Source: Pseudomonadota bacterium (GTDB lineage: Bacteria > Pseudomonadota > Gammaproteobacteria > Burkholderiales > JAJZUU01). From it: DNA of 32,750 nt. Shown piece after piece: positions 24,195-32,124 of the stretch (position 1 is its first letter; each line of letters begins with the position of its first letter). The position numbers were made by a program, and so were the translations under genes. The notes beneath the pieces are model-generated. The model was not told the origin of the DNA. It did no database searches and saw nothing but the letters and a program-made list of their open reading frames with translations. The stretch spans positions 1 through 32,750 of the forward strand of contig JAJZUU010000031.1 in NCBI GenBank assembly GCA_021848325.1, in the 5' to 3' direction.

Positions 24195-24223
24195 CTTGAA
24201 AGCCCGTCGTTTCGCCCTCATGT
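24195..24223 (+). promoter_or_regulatory. Sigma32-like heat-shock promoter of htpG
   Basis: CTTGAAA (24195-24201) is an exact sigma32 -35. A 14-nt spacer leads to CCTCATGT (24216-24223), 7 of 8 fitting CCCCATNT counting the free position. It lies 41 bp upstream of the htpG ATG. Confidence 0.8.
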
Positions 24224-24263
24224 CCACCGGGTCATATCGTTAAATCATTAAGGAGTGCCCCCC

Positions 24264-26144
24264 ATGAACACGGAATCTCACAAGGAAACGCTGGGTTTCC
24301 AGGCCGAGGTCCGGCAGTTGCTGAAGCTGATGATCCATTCCTTGTACAGCAACAAGGAGATCTTTCTGCGCGAACTCATCTCCAATGCCTCCGACGCCGC
24401 CGACAAGCTGCGCTTCGAGGCCCTCACCGACGACGCGCTGTACGAGGGCGACAGCGACCTCAAGATACGCGTCTCCTACGACCGGGACGCCCGCACCCTT
24501 ACCGTCTCCGACAACGGCATCGGCATGTCCCGCGCCGAGGTGGTGGAGAACATCGGCACCATCGCCAAGTCCGGCACCCGCGAGTTCTTCCAGTCCCTGA
24601 CCGGGGACCAGGCCCGGGACGCGCACCTGATCGGCCAGTTCGGCGTGGGCTTCTACTCGGCGTTCATCGTGGCGGACAAGGTGACGGTGGTCAGCCGCCG
24701 CGCCGGCCTCGCGGCCGAGCACGGGGTACGCTGGGAGTCGGCCGGGGAGGGCGAGTACACGCTGGAGACGGTGGCCAAGGAGAAACGGGGCACCGACGTC
24801 ATCCTGCATTTGCGCGAGGGCGAAGAGGAACTGGCGAACGGCTGGCGGCTGCGCTCCATCATCCGCAAGTATTCCGACCACATCACGCTGCCCATCCTGA
24901 TGAAGAAGGAAGACGGCGACGAGGATGAGACGGTGAACCAGGCCGCGGCCCTGTGGGCGCGTCCCAAGCAGGAGATCAGCCAGGAGCAGTACGACGAGTT
25001 CTACAAGCACGTGGCCCATGACTTCGAGCCGCCGCTGGCCCATACCCACAGCAAGGTGGAGGGCAAGCAGGAATACACCCAACTGCTCTACCTCCCCGCC
25101 CGCGCCCCGTTCGACCTGTGGGACCGGGAGCAGCGCCACGGCATCAAGCTGTACGTGCGCCGGGTATTCATCATGGACGACGCCAAGCAGTTGATGCCCT
25201 CCTACCTGCGCTTCGTGCGCGGCGTGATCGACTCCAACGACCTGCCGCTCAACGTTTCCCGGGAAATCCTGCAACACAGCAAGGACATCGACGCCATGCG
25301 CGCCGGTTCGGTGAAGAAGGTGCTGGGGCTGCTGGAAGACCTGGCGCAGAACCAGCCGGAAAAATACGAGACCTTCTGGCGGGAGTTCGGCACGGTATTC
25401 AAGGAGGGCGTAGGGGAGGACTTCGCCAACAAGGAGCGCATCGCCAAGCTGCTGCGCTTCGCCTCGACCCACGCCGACGCCGAAAATCAGGAGGTGTCCC
25501 TGGCGGGCTACGTGGAGCGTATGAAGGCGGGCCAGGAAAAGATCTACTACGTCACCGCGGACAGCTTCGGCGCGGCCAAGAACAGCCCTCACCTGGAGAT
25601 ATTCCGCAAGAAGGGCATCGAGGTCCTGCTGCTGTCCGACCGGGTCGACGAATGGCTGGCGGCGCACCTGACCGAGTTCGAGGGCAAGGCCCTGCAGTCG
25701 GTGGCCAAGGGCGCCCTCGACCTCGGCGGACTGCAGGACGAGGCGGAGAAGCAGGAGCAGGAGAAAGAGGCCGGAGAGTTCAAGGAACTCAGCGAACAGA
25801 TCAAACAGGCCCTGGGCGACAAGGTCAAGGAGGTACGCACCACCCACCGCCTGACCGCGTCCCCCGCCTGCCTGGTGGCGGATGCCCACGACATGGGGGC
25901 CAACCTGGAGCGGCTGTTGAAAGCGGCCGGTCAGGACGTGAGCCACAGCAAGCCCATTCTGGAGATCAACCCGCACCATCCCATCGTGCAAAAGGTCAAG
26001 GAGGAGGCCGGGCAAGAGCGCTTTGCCGACTGGAGCCATATCCTGTTCGACCAGGCGCTGCTGAGCGAGGGCGGCCAACTGGAGGACCCCGCCGGGTTCG
26101 TGCATAAACTGAACGGCCTGATGCTGGCCCTGGCGGCGGGATAG
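24264..26144 (+). CDS. htpG: Hsp90 chaperone HtpG
   Basis: A 626-residue ATP-dependent cytosolic chaperone, normal length for the family. N-terminal GHKL ATPase: [72 protein letters not shown] and GTDVILHL. Middle domain: [35 protein letters not shown]-type region and the dimer domain ending [14 protein letters not shown]. The ATG at 24264 is supported by AAGGAG (24250-24255); the frame opens at a GTG at 24255 inside that site. A sigma32-like promoter precedes it. Confidence 0.98.
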   Translation: MNTESHKETLGFQAEVRQLLKLMIHSLYSNKEIFLRELISNASDAADKLRFEALTDDALYEGDSDLKIRVSYDRDARTLTVSDNGIGMSRAEVVENIGTIAKSGTREFFQSLTGDQARDAHLIGQFGVGFYSAFIVADKVTVVSRRAGLAAEHGVRWESAGEGEYTLETVAKEKRGTDVILHLREGEEELANGWRLRSIIRKYSDHITLPILMKKEDGDEDETVNQAAALWARPKQEISQEQYDEFYKHVAHDFEPPLAHTHSKVEGKQEYTQLLYLPARAPFDLWDREQRHGIKLYVRRVFIMDDAKQLMPSYLRFVRGVIDSNDLPLNVSREILQHSKDIDAMRAGSVKKVLGLLEDLAQNQPEKYETFWREFGTVFKEGVGEDFANKERIAKLLRFASTHADAENQEVSLAGYVERMKAGQEKIYYVTADSFGAAKNSPHLEIFRKKGIEVLLLSDRVDEWLAAHLTEFEGKALQSVAKGALDLGGLQDEAEKQEQEKEAGEFKELSEQIKQALGDKVKEVRTTHRLTASPACLVADAHDMGANLERLLKAAGQDVSHSKPILEINPHHPIVQKVKEEAGQERFADWSHILFDQALLSEGGQLEDPAGFVHKLNGLMLALAAG

Positions 26145-26205
26145 CGCCGAACCGGCCGTTACCGGCGCGCCGGACGGAAGGGCGTGAGCCTGAAGCGTAC
26201 GGCGC

Positions 26206-26745
26206 CTACTCGGACGCCGGCAGGATGTCCGCGAAATGGAATCCGTAGGCGCCGGCACGCCGGTCCGCGAAATAATGTCTGAGGGTGTCGCGGATGGTTT
26301 GAAAGGCGAGCCGTTCCCACGGGATGTGCGCTTCGTCGAACAGCTCCACTTCCAGGCTTTCCGTGCCCGGCGAGAAATCGAGGTCCAGCAGGCGCCCGCG
26401 GAAGGCCAGATAGACCTGGCTGATATGGGGCAGATTGAACAGGGCGAACAAGTCGCCGATGGCCACCTTGGCGTTGGCCTCTTCCAGCGTCTCGCGCAAC
26501 GCGGCCTGGGCCGTGGTCTCCTCGTTTTCCATGAATCCCGCCGGCAGCGTCCACAGGCCGTAGCGCGGCTCGATGGCGCGCCGACACAGCAAGATCCGGC
26601 CCTCCCACTCGGGGATGCAGCCCACCACGATCTTGGGATTCTGGTAATGGATGGTCTGGCAGGCGCCGCACACGTAACGAGGCAGATTGTCCCCCGGTGG
26701 AACGTGCAGGCGCACCGCAGCCCCGCAGTTGCTGCAATAATTCAT
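26206..26745 (-). CDS. NUDIX hydrolase with N-terminal zinc ribbon
   Basis: A 179-residue cytoplasmic hydrolase of nucleoside-diphosphate-linked compounds. Four cysteines (YCSNCG and YVCGACQ, residues ~4-30) form a zinc ribbon as in NudC-type enzymes. The Nudix box GFMENEETTAQAALRETLEEAN fits G-x5-E-x7-R-E-x2-E-E, with Ala in place of the usual final Gly. The NudC SQPWPFP motif is absent, so NADH specificity is not supported; the substrate is open (ADP-ribose, NADH and similar are common). It is convergent with htpG across 61 bp and lies 73 bp downstream of the PDC sensor gene on the same strand. Confidence 0.9.
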   Translation of the reverse strand: MNYCSNCGAAVRLHVPPGDNLPRYVCGACQTIHYQNPKIVVGCIPEWEGRILLCRRAIEPRYGLWTLPAGFMENEETTAQAALRETLEEANAKVAIGDLFALFNLPHISQVYLAFRGRLLDLDFSPGTESLEVELFDEAHIPWERLAFQTIRDTLRHYFADRRAGAYGFHFADILPASE

Positions 26746-26818
26746 CTAATCCGGCCAGCCGTGCAACGGCGCGCATTGCTCAATTCAGTGTCGAGTTCGC
26801 GGCTGCGGCCCGGTCCGG

Positions 26819-27784
26819 TCAAGCGGCCGAGGCGCTCGGCTGATCCGAGGCGCCCAGCCAGAAGCCGATGTCCTTTGCCAGGAATTCGTCCACCGGCATG
26901 TAGTGGGAGCCATCGCAGGAAAACGTCAGGCCGAGCATCCCGTTCATGATGTTGACGGAACTGGAGCGCAGATAGATCGTCTCGTCCGCGAAGCGCAGCG
27001 CCTTGAACTGCCGCATGATCTGAGCTATCTGCTCGGGCCGGGTCTTGGCGTTTTCCGGGTAGACGTGGAGGGGATAGGCCAGGCACAGTTCGGGATCGAC
27101 AATCTCTTCCACGGCGTGGATACGGTAGTTGTAGGGATCGTCCAGCAGCCAGAACGAGCAGCGCCCGCTGGAAAAGTGTATCTTGCAGTGGAAGACCCCG
27201 TGCTCGGACATGAGGTTTTCGATGAGTTCCAGTACCTCGTCGATGTGCTCGTCCAGCAGGCTTTGCGTCCGGCACTGCATGAATACCGTGCCGCGCACCG
27301 CCGGATCGCCGCGGAACTGCTGCCAGCGAATCTCGGGGGCGGTCAGGCGGGCGTCCTGCAGCAGGTCGTTGACCGCGAAGTCGGCGGCGATGAACCCCAG
27401 CAGCCGGTTGCCCCCGCGCACGGCCTGCAGGGCCGTGACGCATTGCTTGCGGCTGTATTGGCTTTGGTAGACGGAAGACAGCATGATCCCCTTGAACGGC
27501 AGGTTGTTCTTCAGGTACGGGCGGGCCGACAGGTCCCTGCCGCGCCACTGATGGTCGGGACCGGACCCCTGCACCATGGAAGACACGGCGACGCCGTTTA
27601 CGTCCCAGGCGTACAGCAGATGACAATTGGGAACGCTGTCGATGGCGCGCTGAAGGGTCGCGTCCAGGGCGTCGGGGTCTGGCCAGACCTCGGCGCAGTG
27701 TGCCGCCAGGCGGGACATGGGTTGGGCCACGGCATCCGCCAGAGCGGCCTTTTTGGCTAGGATGGCTTGTTGAATGGAACTCAC
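26819..27784 (-). CDS. Soluble PDC/CACHE-type sensor domain protein
   Basis: A 321-residue protein with a PDC/dCACHE-like sensory fold but no membrane helix or output domain. Family features: LQRAIDSVPNCHLLYAWDVNGVAVSSMV, then GRDLSARPYLKNNLPFKGIMLSSVYQS, the strand GGNRLLGFIAADFAVNDLL, and YPLHVYPENAKTRPEQIAQIMRQF. Normally such domains are periplasmic and tied to kinases, cyclases or chemoreceptors; here it is a stand-alone cytoplasmic protein, perhaps binding a small ligand and a partner protein. The GTG at 27784 has GGGGAG 7 nt upstream and is preferred to an ATG at 27850, which has no ribosome-binding site. Confidence 0.75.
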   Translation of the reverse strand: MSSIQQAILAKKAALADAVAQPMSRLAAHCAEVWPDPDALDATLQRAIDSVPNCHLLYAWDVNGVAVSSMVQGSGPDHQWRGRDLSARPYLKNNLPFKGIMLSSVYQSQYSRKQCVTALQAVRGGNRLLGFIAADFAVNDLLQDARLTAPEIRWQQFRGDPAVRGTVFMQCRTQSLLDEHIDEVLELIENLMSEHGVFHCKIHFSSGRCSFWLLDDPYNYRIHAVEEIVDPELCLAYPLHVYPENAKTRPEQIAQIMRQFKALRFADETIYLRSSSVNIMNGMLGLTFSCDGSHYMPVDEFLAKDIGFWLGASDQPSASAA

Positions 27785-27987
27785 GGTAGTGCTCCCCAAA
27801 TTCTTGAATTCGTGTCTTGTCGGCGGCTTCGCTCGTTCGGGAGTGTGCATAGGGCAAACCCGGGAGTGGGATTAGCAGCCCCCTGGGGCTCGATTGGGTT
27901 GCCGCTTCGGCAACCCGACGCGAGGGTAGTTCTGCGCAGTTGATGAGCGCCCTTTCGTGGCTGCGGCCGGGATCGGCGTATTATAAC

Positions 27988-28196
27988 CCTAGGAGCCTGT
28001 CGGACTTGAAGAATCGAAGCGAAGCGGGTCAGGCAGGCAAGCCGCGTAGCGGCTGCTCGCAAAATTCGGCTGGCCGAGGACAGATTTTGTCGATTTTGCA
28101 GGTCAATAGTCGTTCTATTGACCAAAAAAGCGGCGAAATATGGACCGGTCAGGTGGATTTGCAGCCGATTTCCTTTAAGTCCGACAGGCTCCTAGG
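27988..28196. mobile_element. Complete 209-bp MITE with 20-bp terminal inverted repeats
   Basis: The ends are perfect 20-bp inverted repeats: CCTAGGAGCCTGTCGGACTT (27988-28007) and its complement (28177-28196). The 5-bp sequence ATAAC flanks both sides (27983-27987 and 28197-28201), a clear target-site duplication. Inside are a GCCGC-GTA-GCGGC hairpin and the 8-bp hairpin GTCAATAG/CTATTGAC (28102-28122). It has no room for a transposase, so it must be moved by one encoded elsewhere. Its right 126 bp are repeated at the left edge of the window in the same orientation. Confidence 0.9.
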
Positions 28197-28201
28197 ATAA
28201 C

Positions 28202-28327
28202 CGGGTATGGCGACACTTAGGTGACAACCCAAGCTAATGCAGCGCTTGGTAAATTCAGGTGTCCACGCTGCCGGCGCTGCCTTGGCAAAAGTGACGAAAT
28301 CGGCGCCGAAGGCGAAGCGCTACACTG
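28202..28327. other. Non-coding stretch between MITE and palindromic repeat
   Basis: It contains an imperfect inverted pair, GACACTTAGGTG...GCTTGGTAAATTCAGGTGTC (28212-28262), which resembles insertion-sequence ends, but no element can be delimited. No gene is supported. Confidence 0.35.
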
Positions 28328-28446
28328 GTACGACAACCCATAAGTTTGCGTACATGCCGAGACGCGCGTGCGCGCGCCGAGTGCGCGACAATGCAATCGG
28401 CGATGCGGGGCGCGTCGAACATAGCGAAACCTATGGGTTGTCGTAC
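28328..28446. repeat. 119-bp palindromic repeat
   Basis: Perfect 15-bp inverted ends, GTACGACAACCCATA (28328-28342) and TATGGGTTGTCGTAC (28432-28446), enclose an imperfectly symmetrical GC-rich core. A diverged part of it recurs at 10738-10800 in inverted orientation. It looks like a dispersed non-coding element. Confidence 0.75.
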
Positions 28447-29005
28447 TAGCGGTTTCCGCCTGGCCAACGCGAATGCGGCGCGGTTTCGGAACGCACGTGG
28501 AGGCGGGTGATGCTTCCCACGGTGCGCGCCACTTCTTACTCCGGCAGGGGTGGCCGGCAGCGCGCGGCATTCCAGCACAGCAGCAGGTCCAGGACAACAT
28601 GGGCGTCGACGCCGTGCCACAGCAGATGCCCGCCGAGGGATGCGATGGTATTGTTACGTTCGCCTTCGGGAACGCCTTTCCTCGCCAGGTGCTTCCAGTA
28701 ATCGAGGGGGTGGCCGGGGCGCATGGTCTTTCCGGCGAGATTCCTTTCCAGCCGCCCCCCGCCGCCGCCGCTCAATGCCTCCACGGTGCGGGGCAGCGGG
28801 CCATGGGCCCGTTCCGGCCTCAGCAGGCTCTGGGCCCCCTGGCCCGCGTCGATGTCCAGCACCACCAGGCCGGACAAGGTGCCGGTGACGATGGCGATGT
28901 TGGCGTCCGGCCACTTCGCGAACCATTCTTGGACTTCCCGTTCGCTCGCCCGGCGCTGCTGGTATTCGCGCCACTGGACCAGAGGTTGTTTCGCGCGAAG
29001 CTGGA
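28446..29005 (-). pseudogene. Broken primase-polymerase (Prim-Pol) gene
   Basis: Remnant of a bifunctional DNA primase/polymerase of the kind found on plasmids, phages and integrative elements. Recognisable: AKQPLVQWREYQQRRASEREV, WPDANIAIVTGTLSGLVVLDID, and TVEALSGGGGGR from the N-terminal Prim-Pol domain, then a jump to RPGHPLDYWKHLARKGVPEG, NNTIASLGGHLLWHGVDAHVV and CWNAARCRPPLPE from the C-terminal region. About 100 residues between the GGGGG stretch and RPGHP are missing. A TAA (28536-28538) interrupts PPLPE-stop-EVARTVGSITRLHVR, after which the family-like sequence continues in frame. The normal N-terminus is replaced by unrelated sequence beyond ~29005. Three lesions make it non-functional. 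Confidence 0.85.
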
Positions 29006-29111
29006 TCGGTATGATCCTAAAAACCACGTGCCAGGTAGTGCAAAGCCGCTGCTTGCGCGTCGCCAACGCTCATTTGCGCAAGGCCCCGCGGCCGGATACC
29101 GGCCTCGGCGT

Positions 29112-29549
29112 TCACGCGTGTCCCACCGCGTCCGCCCACAATTGCTGCAGGTCTTTGGGCAGGGTGGCCTTCACGTCCTGGATTTCTCCCGCGGTTATCC
29201 GGTCCTCCAGGATCCTGAATACCGCCTTCGCCACCCTTTCCGCGTCCAGATCGGGGTCGTTGGGGAATGCATCGCGGATGCGGTCCAGGAAGTCCTGCCT
29301 ATGCAGCTTCAGCGGCTTATCGTTCACGCTCCAGCCGTGGTAGTAGAGCCCCGCGATCAGGATCGGGAACTGCGAGCCCAGGTCCACGGCCTCGTTGACG
29401 CCGAGGCGGTCACGCAGGGCATGAAGGGCGGCCCGCAGGGCGCTATAGGCCTTTTGCCGATCCTGCCACCCGAGTTCCTCCGAGAGATCGTTCAGCCAGG
29501 CGATGGTCTTTTGCAATGTGCTGTCGAGAACGGCTATCTCGGTCCGCAT
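29112..29549 (-). CDS. DUF2267 domain protein
   Basis: A 145-residue soluble protein matching the DUF2267 pattern: LQKTIAWLNDLSEELGWQDRQKAYSALRAALHALRDRLGVNEAVDLGSQFPILIAGLYYHGW, then VAKAVFRILEDRITAGEIQDVKATLPKDLQQLW. The function of the family is not established. The ATG at 29549 shares a base with the TGA of the upstream gene (TGATG) and has GGAGGT about 8 nt upstream, so the two are translationally coupled; a GTG at 29552 is the alternative start. Confidence 0.88.
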   Translation of the reverse strand: MRTEIAVLDSTLQKTIAWLNDLSEELGWQDRQKAYSALRAALHALRDRLGVNEAVDLGSQFPILIAGLYYHGWSVNDKPLKLHRQDFLDRIRDAFPNDPDLDAERVAKAVFRILEDRITAGEIQDVKATLPKDLQQLWADAVGHA

Positions 29550-29980
29550 CACGGTTTACCTCCATGTTCCGGCCAATAGAAGTACAACGCGGCATGGCGC
29601 CCGCCGCTCAAGTCCGCCTTTTGGACCAGGGGCCTGCCGTCTTCTTCCGCCGTCACCCGGTATTTCCCGACCGGCAGTTTGGCGAAAAACCAGGGGCCGT
29701 CGGATAGCGCATCGAGGACCTGCTTGCCCTTCCCGTCGCGGATGGTGACCTTGATATCGGCGAGATAGGTCCCTGTGCCTTTCGCGGCAAAGCTGAGCCG
29801 CAGGTTATAGTCCTTGGCCATCTGCTGCATGGCTTCCCGCTCTCCCAGGCCCACTCCCCCGCTCGCGTAGGTAATGCCTTCGTGGGTCTGGACCGCGGGG
29901 GCAGATACCTCCTCGCACATGCCCGAAGCAGGCAGCCCGATAACCAGAAGCAATGCCACAAGCGCGTTTGCTGTCTTCAT
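29549..29980 (-). CDS. Small secreted protein, possible carboxypeptidase-regulatory-like fold
   Basis: A 143-residue protein with a signal peptide (residues ~1-22, ALVALLLVIGLPASGMC). The mature part has a beta-sandwich look: LADIKVTIRDGKGKQVLDALSDGPWFFAKLPVGKYRVTAEEDGRPLVQKADLSGGRHAALYFYW. The stretch from VTIRDGKGKQV to GKYRVTAE is typical of carboxypeptidase regulatory-like domains, which bind or pack rather than catalyse. The ATG at 29980 begins the signal peptide; the longer upstream frame (to 30196) crosses a hairpin and has no signal. It is first in a two-gene operon with the DUF2267 gene. The role is unknown. Confidence 0.75.
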   Translation of the reverse strand: MKTANALVALLLVIGLPASGMCEEVSAPAVQTHEGITYASGGVGLGEREAMQQMAKDYNLRLSFAAKGTGTYLADIKVTIRDGKGKQVLDALSDGPWFFAKLPVGKYRVTAEEDGRPLVQKADLSGGRHAALYFYWPEHGGKP

Positions 29981-30009
29981 CGTCGTATCCTTATTAGCGG
30001 AAAGAAACA

Positions 30010-30055
30010 GCGCGTCTGGAACATGGCCAAGAAGCAAGGCCGTCTTCAGACGCGC
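30010..30055. promoter_or_regulatory. Inverted repeat in the divergent leader region
   Basis: GCGCGTCTG (30010-30018) and CAGACGCGC (30047-30055) are perfect 9-bp arms; GGCC lies in each half of the loop. It sits in the 167-bp gap between the secreted-protein gene (minus) and the SAM-synthetase gene (plus). No T-tract follows on either strand, so an operator or leader hairpin is more likely than a terminator. Confidence 0.45.
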
Positions 30056-30147
30056 AACTTGTCTACAATCTAACGTATAGGATATTTGGCGAAAGAATCC
30101 ACGCCCGGGCGGGGCGGCGGTGGCCAAGAGCAATACAATGGGGGACC

Positions 30148-31332
30148 ATGGCCAGGAGCATCGTCGTTCAGCCGTTTTCCTGCATCCCTGTGGCACAGCG
30201 GGAAACCGAGATCTGCGAGCACAAAGGTATCGGACATCCCGACTCGATGACCGACGGCGTGTGCGAAGCCGCCTCGCGGGAACTTTCCCTGGCCTATCTC
30301 GGGGAGCACGGGCGCGTGCTGCACCACAACCTGGACAAGGGCTTGCTGGTGGCGGGCGAGAGCGCGCCTCGCTTCGGCGGCGGCACGCTGCTCGCGCCGA
30401 TCCGGCTTATCGTGTGCGGCAGGGCCACCCGGGCGGGCGGCGGGATAGACGTGCGCCAGGTTGTGCTCGACGCGGCGCACCGTTATCTGGCGCGGAGCAT
30501 CCGCTACGGCCTGGACAACTTCCGCATCGAGACCGAGATCAGGGAAGGCAGCGCCAATCTGCAACAGCTATTCTCCCGGAAGGCCGCCATACCCTTGGCC
30601 AACGACACCTCCTTCGGCGTGGGCTTCGCCCCGTACTCACGGCTGGAACTGGCCGTGCTCGCCATTTCCCGGGCGCTCAAGTCGCCCGAATTCAAGGGAA
30701 AATTCCCCTGCGCCGGCGACGATTTCAAGGTCATGGGGCATCGCGTCAAGGGAGAAATGACGTTCACCGTCGCGCTGGCGTTCGTGGACAGGTTCGTGCC
30801 GGACGTCGCCCGCTATTTCGCCTTGAAGGAGGAGATTGTGGGCTATCTGGGCCGCGTCCTCGATGCCCCCGGCGTTATCCGCCTGAACACCCTGGACGAT
30901 CCCGCCGCGCGCAACGAGGACGGCCTGTATCTCACCGTTTCCGGACTGAGCGCCGAGATGGGCGACGACGGCCAGGTGGGCCGGGGCAACCGGGCCAGCG
31001 GCCTGATTACCCCCGGCCGCGCCATGTCCCTGGAAGCGGTGGCGGGCAAGAACCCGGTGTCCCACGTGGGCAAGCTATACAACGTGCTGGCCAACCTGAT
31101 CGCCCGCGACCTGTGCGAGCAACTGGAGGAGGTCGACGGGGCTGGCGTGGAACTGCTGTCGGCCATCGGCGAGCCTATTGACCAGCCGCAAATCGCCGCC
31201 GTCGAGATAGATTCGCGCCAAGCCGTCAGCGCGGTGCTGAAAGAAAAAGTCGCCGCCATCGCGGACCGCCGGCTGCAAGACATCGAGCAGGTCACCGCGC
31301 TGATCCTGGAGGAGAAGGTGACGTTGTTCTGA
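30148..31332 (+). CDS. Archaeal-type S-adenosylmethionine synthetase
   Basis: A 394-residue enzyme making S-adenosylmethionine from ATP and methionine. It matches the archaeal MAT family (PF01941), not bacterial MetK: EICEHKGIGHPDSMTDGVCEAASREL with His30, LHHNLDKGLLVAGESAPRFGGG, LDNFRIETEIREGSANL, ANDTSFGVGFAPYSRLE, and GRGNRASGLITPGRAMSLEAVAGKNPVSHVGKLYNVLAN. Length and motif order are full, so it should be active. Such genes occur sporadically in bacteria, usually beside a normal metK elsewhere; horizontal transfer is probable. GGGGGA lies just before the ATG. Its 3' end overlaps the convergent kinase gene by 41 bp. Confidence 0.92.
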   Translation: MARSIVVQPFSCIPVAQRETEICEHKGIGHPDSMTDGVCEAASRELSLAYLGEHGRVLHHNLDKGLLVAGESAPRFGGGTLLAPIRLIVCGRATRAGGGIDVRQVVLDAAHRYLARSIRYGLDNFRIETEIREGSANLQQLFSRKAAIPLANDTSFGVGFAPYSRLELAVLAISRALKSPEFKGKFPCAGDDFKVMGHRVKGEMTFTVALAFVDRFVPDVARYFALKEEIVGYLGRVLDAPGVIRLNTLDDPAARNEDGLYLTVSGLSAEMGDDGQVGRGNRASGLITPGRAMSLEAVAGKNPVSHVGKLYNVLANLIARDLCEQLEEVDGAGVELLSAIGEPIDQPQIAAVEIDSRQAVSAVLKEKVAAIADRRLQDIEQVTALILEEKVTLF

Positions 31333-32104
31333 GGGGCGGTCGAATCCCGTTGCCGGGCAACAATTTTGCCGCCTCATCCGCCACAGGGTCACGCCCGTTT
31401 TCCTCGTCAGTAATGGTCCGTCCGATTCTGATCGGCCCTGCAGCATTCGGGTCTTGCCGTTCCCACAAACGAAAGCCGCCCAGAAACGCATCCGTATTGT
31501 CGCCACGGCGGGTCTGCGGCGACAGCCGCCTCAGCTTTGCGGCATCACCCCCGCCCAGCACGATGTAATCGGGCAACAGCGCCTTGCGGAAACCCTCCAC
31601 GACATCCATTACTTTGCTACGCCATTTCTTGTTTCCCAGCCGCTTGCGCCCCTGTTTGCCGAGATAGTCTTCGTAGCTGTGCCCATCCGTGTAGTGCAGA
31701 TGCCCCAGTTCCATCGCCGCGATCACGCCGTCGACGATAAGCGCCGACCCCAGTCCCGTTCCCAGCCCAAGAAACAGCATCTTTCCGCCTTCGTAGCCGC
31801 CGAGCGCCTGCATTGCCGCATCGTTGATGGTCTTTACCGGGCGCCCGAAGGCCGCCTGAAAATCGAATCCAACCCAGCCCGTACCCAGGTTGTGTGGTTC
31901 GCGGACAATCTTGCCGCAGCGAACTACGCCGGGATAACCGATCGAAACCGCGTCGAAGCGCCAATCCTTGGTGATCTTCAGAACTTTCCCGACCATCCGG
32001 TCCGGGGTCAGCTTCGGCCCGGATTTGAATTTGACGGGATTCGTTTGGCCGGTAGCGATGCACTTGACGTGAGAGCCGCCGACATCGACAACGAGTATCT
32101 TCAC
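31292..32104 (-). CDS. ROK-family kinase, polyphosphate-glucokinase-like
   Basis: A 270-residue sugar kinase of the PpgK branch of ROK proteins, which phosphorylate glucose with polyphosphate or ATP. KILVVDVGGSHVKC is the phosphate-binding loop, and DAVSIGYPGVV, EPHNLGTGWVGFDF, TINDAAMQALGGYEGG (catalytic Asp), LGLGTGLGSALIVDG and ELGHLHYTDGHSYEDYLG follow. As in PpgK, the zinc-binding Cys motif of other ROK proteins is missing. The GTG at 32104 has TTGGAGAA about 6 nt upstream; an ATG at 32128 is in frame but would add only MKPRLEKN. The C-terminal ~25 residues (LLPGNGIRPPLRTTSPSPPG) lie over the end of the SAM-synthetase gene and look non-conserved. The phosphate donor is not determined here. 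Confidence 0.85.
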   Translation of the reverse strand: MKILVVDVGGSHVKCIATGQTNPVKFKSGPKLTPDRMVGKVLKITKDWRFDAVSIGYPGVVRCGKIVREPHNLGTGWVGFDFQAAFGRPVKTINDAAMQALGGYEGGKMLFLGLGTGLGSALIVDGVIAAMELGHLHYTDGHSYEDYLGKQGRKRLGNKKWRSKVMDVVEGFRKALLPDYIVLGGGDAAKLRRLSPQTRRGDNTDAFLGGFRLWERQDPNAAGPIRIGRTITDEENGRDPVADEAAKLLPGNGIRPPLRTTSPSPPGSAR

Positions 32105-32124
32105 ATTCTTCTCCAATCGCGGCT

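Noticed and set aside
28217-28600. Minus-strand proteins across the palindromic repeat
   Set aside because: The frames run through inverted repeats and the pseudogene end; the same peptide pieces appear at the diverged repeat copy, so they reflect repeat DNA rather than a gene.
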